Shown one piece after another: positions 23,066 through 28,259 of a DNA stretch of 28,259 nt (positions are counted from its first letter, which is position 1; each line of letters begins with the position of its first letter). The notes beneath the pieces were generated by a model. It worked only from the letters and a program-made list of their open reading frames with translations, was not told where the DNA came from and made no database searches. The DNA comes from an uncultured Eubacteriales bacterium. GTDB taxonomy: Bacteria; Bacillota; Clostridia; Lachnospirales; Lachnospiraceae. Position numbers and translations under genes: made by a program. The stretch is from NCBI GenBank assembly GCA_900545455.1, contig UQZF01000016.1:1-28259 (forward strand). The letters run 5' to 3'.

Positions 23066-24225
23066 TATCTCATCATCCTCAGCTTTTTTACCGCTTTTAT
23101 TACCGTGTCGGCGACAAAGTCTGCCTCCTGCAGCGTGTTTTCATCGGATATTGTCAGCCTTAATGAACCGCCGGCAAGGTCGGGGTTTATTCCCATCGCA
23201 ATAAGGACATGTGATGGTCCGGCAGCGCCTGTCGAGCAGGCACTTCCGGCAGAAGCGCATATTCCTTCGGAATCGAGAATGGCGAGAAGGGCTGCCGATT
23301 CGACCTGTGGAAAACAGAAGCTTATATTGTTGGGAAGGCGCATCTGTTCCGAACCTGTCAATACTACGTCGGGAAGCCCCTGTTTTATCCTGCGGATTAT
23401 ACGGCTGCGCAGACGCGTCAGCGTGTTCAGGTTTCTCTGCATATTGCGTCCCGATATTTCGCATGCTTTTCCAAGACCGACTATGCCGGGCACGTTTGAA
23501 GTTCCTGCGCGGTGGCCGTTCTCCTGTGAGCCGCCGTCGATATAGCTTGGCAGTTCAAGCCCGGTTCGTATATATAAAAAGCCGACACCTTTAGGCCCGT
23601 GAAATTTGTGGGCGCTGACGCTCATCATATCTATCATGCATTCATTTACATTGATAGGTATGTGACCGTAAGCCTGAACGGCATCGGTGTGGAATACTAT
23701 CTGGTGTCTGCGCGAAATCTGGCCTATTGCTTTTATCGGCTGTATTGAGCCGACCTCGTTGTTGGCGGTCATGACGGATATAAGGATGGTATCTTCCCTG
23801 AGAGCCGAGAGCACAGCCTCCGGGTGTACGAACCCCTGTGAATCACATGGAAGATAGGTCACGGAAAAACCTTCTGCTTCGAGGGTCTTGCAGGAGTTGA
23901 TGACTGCGTTGTGCTCGATTGAGGAGGTGATTATGTGGCATGAGGCACCTTGTCTTTTTTTTCGGATTCCTCTCGAATATCCTTTTATGGCCCAGTTGTC
24001 CGATTCGGAGCCGCCACTTGTAAAATATATTTCACCCGGACGCGCTCTTATAAGCCCGGCGGCTTGTATGCGGGCACGGTTGATGGCATTCTCGGAGTTC
24101 GCCGCACTTTTGTATGCCCCGGCCGGATTAGCGTATTCATCGCAAAAGTAAGGCATCATCGCATTCAGCACATCGGGATGTACACGAGTTGTTGCGGCAT
24201 TATCAAAATATACGTTTTTTTTCAT
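23065..24225 (-). CDS. Cysteine desulfurase (NifS/IscS-like, class V aminotransferase)
   Basis: 386 residues. I use ATG 24225 with AAAGGAGG four bases upstream, giving the usual MKKNVYFDNAATT start; the nine extra residues of a longer frame (from 24252) would replace this ribosome site. PLP-binding Lys207 is in SAHKFHGPKG, an upstream His lies in EHNAVINSC, and the persulfide Cys330 is in the loop SAGSACSTGAAGPSHV, as in NifS/IscS group I enzymes. Reaction: L-cysteine to L-alanine plus enzyme-bound persulfide for Fe-S assembly or tRNA thiolation. No iscU, thiI or mnmA is adjacent, so the sulphur acceptor is unknown. It is transcribed divergently from the beta-CASP gene, and its 3' end supplies part of the uxu promoter region. 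Confidence 0.93.
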   Translation of the reverse strand: MKKNVYFDNAATTRVHPDVLNAMMPYFCDEYANPAGAYKSAANSENAINRARIQAAGLIRARPGEIYFTSGGSESDNWAIKGYSRGIRKKRQGASCHIITSSIEHNAVINSCKTLEAEGFSVTYLPCDSQGFVHPEAVLSALREDTILISVMTANNEVGSIQPIKAIGQISRRHQIVFHTDAVQAYGHIPINVNECMIDMMSVSAHKFHGPKGVGFLYIRTGLELPSYIDGGSQENGHRAGTSNVPGIVGLGKACEISGRNMQRNLNTLTRLRSRIIRRIKQGLPDVVLTGSEQMRLPNNISFCFPQVESAALLAILDSEGICASAGSACSTGAAGPSHVLIAMGINPDLAGGSLRLTISDENTLQEADFVADTVIKAVKKLRMMR

Positions 24226-24301
24226 GAGACCTCCTTTTAAGGATATAGCCATAAATTGAATACAAAATAATTTGAATTATTATAAAAATTGCAAAAATTG
24301 C

Positions 24302-24330
24302 TTGGAAATATCATTAATTAATAGTATAAT
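24302..24330 (+). promoter_or_regulatory. Sigma-A promoter for the beta-CASP hydrolase gene
   Basis: TTGGAA (24302-24307), a 17-base spacer and TATAAT (24325-24330), 43 bases before the ATG. The divergent desulfurase promoter, a minus-strand TATAAT in the AT-rich 24276-24283 area, lies back to back with it. Confidence 0.65.
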
Positions 24331-24372
24331 TTTATTGTATATTATATGCAGTGAAACGATGGAGGTGTCGGT

Positions 24373-25980
24373 ATGAGACTGGAATTTATCGGAGCAGACC
24401 ATGAGGTAACCGGAAGCTGCCATTATATTGAGGCGTGCGGAAAGCATATTCTGGTGGATTATGGAATGGAACAGGGGGTTAATGTATTTGAGAATGTACC
24501 GCTTCCGGTGTCGGAGGCTATGATTGATTATGTTTTTTTGACACATGCGCATGTTGATCATTCGGGATTATTGCCGCTTCTGTATGCAAGGGGATTCAGG
24601 GGAAGAATATATGCTACCGAGGCGACCGCACAGTTAAGCAGCATAATGCTTCGCGACTGCGCGCACATCCAGGTTATGGAGGCTGAGTGGAAGAATCGCA
24701 AGGCGAAGAGGAGCAGCAGTGTGGAGACAGCGGTACCGCTTTACGGGATGGAGGATGCCGACGGCGTTATAAAGCGGTTCACACAATGTGCTTACGGAGA
24801 AGTTGTCGAAGTGTGCAATGGTATAAAGATACGGTTTACGGATATAGGGCATCTTCTCGGCTCAGCAAGCATTGAGGTGTGGCTTAATGAAAACGGAATT
24901 GAGCGTAAGATAGTTTTCTCCGGAGATATCGGCAACAAGCATCAGCCGCTGCTCAAAGACCCCGCATATACGGAGGATGCAGACTATGTTGTGATGGAAT
25001 CGACTTACGGTGACAGGCTTCACGGCACGGAGAAGATTGACTATGTGGCACAACTAAGTCAGATTATAGAGAATACCTTAAAAAGAGGCGGAAATGTTGT
25101 TATACCATCATTTGCAGTAGGAAGAACACAGGAAATATTGTATTTTATAAGGCAGATTAAGCAGCAACAGCTGGTAAAGGGAATTCCTGATTTCCCTGTC
25201 TATGTGGACAGCCCGATGGCGGTGGAGGCGACGGCAGTGTTCGTTGACAACAAGGATGAGTGCTATGATGAGGATGCAACAGCACTTGTAAGGCAGGGAA
25301 TTAATCCGCTGACATTTAAGAATCTTCACCTTTCAATCACAAGCGAGGAATCTAAGGCTATCAACTTCGATACTACACCGAAGGTCATAATATCGGCTTC
25401 GGGAATGTGTGATGCGGGACGAATAAGGCATCACCTGAAGCACAACCTGTGGAGACCTGAATCGACGATACTCTTTGTCGGTTATCAGTCGGTAGGAACC
25501 CTGGGGCGTGCGATAGTGGAGGGCGCTAAGGAGGTTAAGCTCTTCGGCGAGACGATTGAGGTGAGAGCTGAGATACTCACGATGAAGGGACTTAGCGGTC
25601 ATGCGGATAAGAACGGACTCATAGAATGGATAAGTGCATTTAAGAAGAAACCCGACAAGGTATTTGTTGTTCACGGAGAGGATTCGGTTGCGGTCAGCTT
25701 CACTGAGTGTTTAAAGATTGAGCACGGACAGAGGGCTTATGCTCCTTACAGCGGAACGATATTTAATCTTGCCGACGGTAGATTTGAGTATGAGGCTGTA
25801 CCTGTACCTGTGGAGAAGAAGACCAGACCGGCATCAGGAATATATGCAAGGCTGATTGCAGCGGCACAGAGGCTGCTTGCGATAGTGAAAAAGAGCGACG
25901 GTCTTGCCAACAAAGATATGGGAAAGTTTGCCGACCAGATTATATCGCTCTGTGATAAATGGGACATCGATGATAAATAA
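24373..25980 (+). CDS. Beta-CASP metallo-beta-lactamase-fold hydrolase (CPSF/Ysh1-like RNA-processing type)
   Basis: 535 residues, with GGAGG seven bases before the ATG. The metal-binding signature THAHVDHSG puts His58, His60, Asp62 and His63 in place. Further MBL motifs are GHLLGSASIEV, the Asp of FSGDIGNKH, and MESTYGDRLHG. The beta-CASP cap is clear (VVIPSFAVGRTQEILYFI, VYVDSPMAVEAT, VIISASGMCDAGRI). The C-terminal LSGHADKNGLIEWI and VFVVHGE close the active site. Relatives are RNA endo/exonucleases of the CPSF73/Ysh1 group. The last ~80 residues are Lys/Arg/Ala-rich and extend beyond the core (core ~455 residues); they could help RNA binding. Monocistronic. The substrate RNA is unknown. 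Confidence 0.94.
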   Translation: MRLEFIGADHEVTGSCHYIEACGKHILVDYGMEQGVNVFENVPLPVSEAMIDYVFLTHAHVDHSGLLPLLYARGFRGRIYATEATAQLSSIMLRDCAHIQVMEAEWKNRKAKRSSSVETAVPLYGMEDADGVIKRFTQCAYGEVVEVCNGIKIRFTDIGHLLGSASIEVWLNENGIERKIVFSGDIGNKHQPLLKDPAYTEDADYVVMESTYGDRLHGTEKIDYVAQLSQIIENTLKRGGNVVIPSFAVGRTQEILYFIRQIKQQQLVKGIPDFPVYVDSPMAVEATAVFVDNKDECYDEDATALVRQGINPLTFKNLHLSITSEESKAINFDTTPKVIISASGMCDAGRIRHHLKHNLWRPESTILFVGYQSVGTLGRAIVEGAKEVKLFGETIEVRAEILTMKGLSGHADKNGLIEWISAFKKKPDKVFVVHGEDSVAVSFTECLKIEHGQRAYAPYSGTIFNLADGRFEYEAVPVPVEKKTRPASGIYARLIAAAQRLLAIVKKSDGLANKDMGKFADQIISLCDKWDIDDK

Positions 25981-26021
25981 TATATGATTGCATGGCAGAT
26001 AGTGGAATTGCGGTATGACAA

Positions 26022-26512
26022 TCAGATCTTTACGAGGCTGCAGCCGAGTGCTGCGGCCTCTTTTTCATCGTGAGTCACAATAAGAAGGGCACTGCCCGTT
26101 TTGTCCAACACTTCATTGACAGTCAGAATGACCCGGTCTTTAAGCTTATAATCCAAGCCTTTGAAAGGCTCGTCCATAATCAAAAGCATGGGGGCATCCG
26201 GAAAAAGTCCGCTGACGCGGGTGCATCCGTAGAGTGCTCTGGCTATTGCAAGACGTCTTTTCATGCCTCCGCTGTATTCATCGGCTTGCTTTTGCGAAAC
26301 AGTGTACTCATCAAGTCCGAGCTGTAAGAGAAGCTGCAGGGCTTTGTCTTTGTCGAAAGGATAAGGATAGACATTGAGGTTGTCGGCAGCGTTGAATGAC
26401 ATCAGAAGTCTGTCCTCCTGAAATACCATAAAACGGTGCAGGTTATCGACCACGGATACACCGAGGAGAGCTGTTCTTGCACCCTCATCCATCGAAAAAT
26501 ATTCTTTTTCAT
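26022..26512 (-). pseudogene. Decayed ABC transporter ATPase lacking the N-terminus and Walker A
   Basis: The frame from ~26492 to 26022 encodes most of an ABC ATPase of the NitT/SsuB-like type: Q-loop region MVFQEDRLL, signature EYSGGMKRRLAIARAL, Walker B MLLIMDEPFKGLD and H-loop IVTHDE. However, TALLG runs straight into VSVVDNLHRF, so the Walker A stretch (family GxxGxGKST) and about 20 flanking residues are missing, as is the usual ~25-residue N-terminal strand region. The only start with a proper ribosome site (GGAGG, ATG at 26512) is in another frame (MKKNIFRW...). Adding one A to the A5 run after that ATG would restore an in-frame MKKEYFSMDEGARTALLG. ATP binding is impossible without Walker A. 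No permease or binding-protein gene is adjacent. It follows the DtxR-type gene by four bases. Confidence 0.75.
26034..26065 (+). terminator. Intrinsic terminator for the beta-CASP gene, embedded in the opposing ABC gene
   Basis: GAGGCTGCAGC (26034-26044) pairs with GCTGCGGCCTC (26050-26060) around CGAGT, then TTTTT. It lies 54 bases after the plus-strand stop and inside the 3' coding end of the minus-strand ABC ATPase remnant. Confidence 0.8.
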
Positions 26513-26516
26513 GTGA

Positions 26517-26894
26517 TTAATCCTCCTTGTTGCGATGCACATGCTTCTTGATGGCATCAAAACTCTCAGGGCTTATCACATGTTCTATCTTGCATGCATC
26601 TTCGGCAGCCGTCTCAGGGTTGACACCGAGTGTGACAAGCCATGAGGAAAGCAGCTCATGGCGCTCATATATCATCTCGGCTATGGCACGTCCCTCGTCG
26701 GTGAGATATATAAAACCGGCATCGGTAACCGTAATCTGATTCTTGAGTCGAAGATTCTTCATTGCAATGCTGACACTTGACTTCTTAAAGCCGAGTTCGT
26801 TCGATATGTCAACGGCACGGACTACGGGAAGCTTCTTACTCAGAATCAATATTGTTTCAAGATAATTTTCTGCGGATTCGTTCGTATTAGTCAT
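26517..26894 (-). CDS. DtxR/MntR-family metal-dependent transcriptional regulator
   Basis: 125 residues from ATG 26894 (AAGAGG upstream, start MTNTNESAENYLETIL); the longer frame to 26927 overlaps the -10 box. The winged helix is evident (VRAVDISNELGFKKSSVSIAMKNLR, residues ~28-53), followed by LTDEGRAIAEMIYERHELL and the metal-binding/dimerisation helices with Glu and His residues (CKIEHVISPESFDAIKKH). Family members sense Mn2+ or Fe2+ and repress metal uptake. It is short, lacking any SH3-like third domain, as in MntR-type proteins. A TATAAT on the minus strand (26926-26931) is the likely -10. The gene directly downstream is a ruined ABC ATPase, so its original partner transport system may be lost. 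Target genes are unknown. Confidence 0.9.
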   Translation of the reverse strand: MTNTNESAENYLETILILSKKLPVVRAVDISNELGFKKSSVSIAMKNLRLKNQITVTDAGFIYLTDEGRAIAEMIYERHELLSSWLVTLGVNPETAAEDACKIEHVISPESFDAIKKHVHRNKED

Positions 26895-27073
26895 GATTAA
26901 CCTCTTTTCAAGTAAATATATAATCATTATAACACATAATTTCCAACAATGCTATCAAATTTATTCCGTTAAAATAATAACTTGCGAAAGTGAACCTCGA
27001 CATCAGGATATTGATGGGGTATATGAAGAAAAAATAACCAAAAAACAGTGTTAAAATTAGGAAAGATTATTTA

Positions 27074-27102
27074 TTGACGCTTACTGCACATGATGGTAAA
27101 AT
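27074..27102 (+). promoter_or_regulatory. Sigma-A promoter for the chemoreceptor gene at 27176
   Basis: TTGACG (27074-27079), a 17-base spacer and TAAAAT (27097-27102). It leaves a leader of roughly 65 bases before ATG 27176, with AGGAGGAA at 27161-27168. The rest of 26895-27175 is AT-rich with no ORF or hairpin that I can support. Confidence 0.7.
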
Positions 27103-27175
27103 TCTGCCGTAAAAGGGTAGTATTACAGGGAAAATAAAGGAAAATGTAAAAAGTATGTGCAGGAGGAAATTTCAT

Positions 27176-28259
27176 ATGAAGATGAAATTTTATCAGTCAA
27201 TCAAGTTCAGGCTCATTATGATGACGCTGATAGTATGCGTTGTCATGGGAGGAGCAATCAATTGTTTTTCAATTCATCAGTCGAAAGTGAGCTACAAGAA
27301 GGTTGTATGGAATTACATGAGTGATATTGCTGTGGCTTACGGACGTCAGGTAGACAATATCATTGCCGATCTGGGAACCGATAAGGCTTTTAATCCGGGA
27401 GTGCTCCAGACAGTCCTGGCGGATGTCGGAATTGAAGGCGTTGCGTCATCGTATGGTTACATAGTCGATGCGGACGGAACCATGCTCTATCATCCTAATC
27501 AGGACAAGATAGGAAAGAGTGTGGAGAATGCGGTGGTTAAGTCTTATGTGCAGGACTTAAAGTCGGGAATTGTCCATGACACAAGTGTTGTCCAGTATGA
27601 GTTTAACGGCAGCACGAAGTATGCTTCATGTTATACGGGACAGAACGGAAGCTTTATCCTTGTGATATCGGCGGATGACAGTGAGGTTATGGCTGACTCA
27701 GCCAAGCTCATCACAAACGTGACGGCTATTTCGGTGGTTATAGGATTGCTTGCAATTGCAGCCGTATTTTTCTTTATAGCAAGAATGATTTCTCCTTTAG
27801 GGTATGCGGCAGGAGCTGTTGAGAAGCTTGCAACACTTGATTTCCGCGGAGATGATGAGAAGAAGGAAGCACGTTTTGCGAAACTTAAGGATGAAGCCGG
27901 AAATATAATGAACGCCGTGTTAAAGCTCAGGGGAGAGCTTACGGGAGTTGTTGCTGACCTCAAGGTTCAGAGTAAAGCACTTTTTACACAGTCTGACAGC
28001 CTTAGTGAATCGGCAGCCAACACGATGACCAATATGAAGGACACCGACAGGGCGGTTGATGAGATGGCTAACGGTGCTACAATGCTTGCACAGGAGACAC
28101 AGAGTGCATCCGAGAGCGTTGTTGAGATTGGTAATATGATAGACAAGGTAAACGATAACTCTGAAGCACTTGCAAAAGATGCGGACGATATGAAGGCACT
28201 CGGTGAGAATGCTGAGAATATTTTAAAGCAGCTTATCGACGGACAGCATGAGATGGTTG
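27176..28259 (+). CDS. Methyl-accepting chemotaxis protein with Cache-type sensor, 3' end cut by window
   Basis: 361 codons are visible and open to the window edge. A strong AGGAGGAA precedes ATG 27176 (MKMKFYQSIKFRLIM). TM1 is at about 11-33. An extracytoplasmic domain at ~34-180 contains the Cache-type block GYIVDADGTMLYHPNQDKIG followed by a FILVISADDSEV strand, typical of small-molecule-binding Cache sensors (single-Cache size). TM2 is at about 182-204, then a HAMP-like segment (ISPLGYAAGAVEKLATLDF) and the start of the coiled-coil signalling domain (DTDRAVDEMANGATMLAQE). The hairpin tip lies beyond the window. Likely role: chemotaxis towards a small organic acid, amino acid or similar ligand; the ligand is not deducible. 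Confidence 0.92.
   Translation, partial: MKMKFYQSIKFRLIMMTLIVCVVMGGAINCFSIHQSKVSYKKVVWNYMSDIAVAYGRQVDNIIADLGTDKAFNPGVLQTVLADVGIEGVASSYGYIVDADGTMLYHPNQDKIGKSVENAVVKSYVQDLKSGIVHDTSVVQYEFNGSTKYASCYTGQNGSFILVISADDSEVMADSAKLITNVTAISVVIGLLAIAAVFFFIARMISPLGYAAGAVEKLATLDFRGDDEKKEARFAKLKDEAGNIMNAVLKLRGELTGVVADLKVQSKALFTQSDSLSESAANTMTNMKDTDRAVDEMANGATMLAQETQSASESVVEIGNMIDKVNDNSEALAKDADDMKALGENAENILKQLIDGQHEMV

Noticed and set aside
26490..26512. Programmed -1 frameshift at the AAAAAG run to express the ABC ATPase
   Set aside because: The run could slip, but the product would still lack Walker A and the N-terminal strands, so programmed expression of a working ATPase does not follow; decay is the better reading.

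Overview
The window reads as chromosomal DNA of a motile, plant-glycan-using Firmicute, most likely a Lachnospiraceae bacterium (Lachnospira/Roseburia/Butyrivibrio type). The reasons are strong GGAGG-type ribosome sites, sigma-A promoters, several methyl-accepting chemotaxis proteins and GGDEF/EAL proteins, a cellobiose phosphorylase that looks clostridial, and a uxuA-uxuB hexuronate module. The genus is inference. I see no tRNA, rRNA, CRISPR, phage or insertion-sequence signature. No gene-free stretch exceeds 300 bases; the longest is 26895-27175.

Layout. (1) 2-3957, plus strand: a tight and mostly overlapping run of a truncated DUF3021-like membrane protein, a second small membrane protein, a HAMP-less multi-TM chemotaxis receptor, a Cys-rich DUF3795-like protein and a cytoplasmic S41-type peptidase. 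(2) 4098-5144: a monocistronic DUF362 protein with its own promoter, a 7-bp-arm palindrome just after the -10, and a strong terminator. (3) 5279-8294: two convergent genes, a GT39-like membrane glycosyltransferase and a REC-GGDEF-REC regulator. EACH is interrupted by a single in-frame TAG while the rest of its reading frame is intact. (4) 8491-10182: a classical two-TM HAMP chemotaxis receptor. (5) 10342-16935, plus strand: a sugar-binding-protein-like GGDEF cyclase, a degenerate-GGDEF/active-EAL phosphodiesterase, a three-Cys Rrf2 regulator, a cytoplasmic GH95 glycosidase and a Nudix hydrolase. (6) 23065-16986, minus strand: cysteine desulfurase, then uxuA-uxuB-gntR from a consensus promoter, then a separately promoted cellobiose phosphorylase. 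(7) 24373-25980: a beta-CASP metallo-hydrolase. (8) 26022-26894, minus strand: a DtxR-type regulator followed by a wrecked ABC ATPase without Walker A. (9) 27176 to the end: a third chemotaxis receptor, cut by the window edge.

How it fits together. Two themes alternate: sensing (three chemoreceptors, one c-di-GMP cyclase with a sugar-receptor-like input, one phosphodiesterase, one response-regulator cyclase) and intracellular breakdown of imported plant oligosaccharides (GH95, GH94, UxuA/UxuB). The PBP-GGDEF and EAL proteins directly upstream of Rrf2, GH95 and Nudix suggest, as inference, that sugar availability is coupled to c-di-GMP. The most notable sequence-level observations are the two neighbouring amber-interrupted genes and the decayed ABC ATPase.
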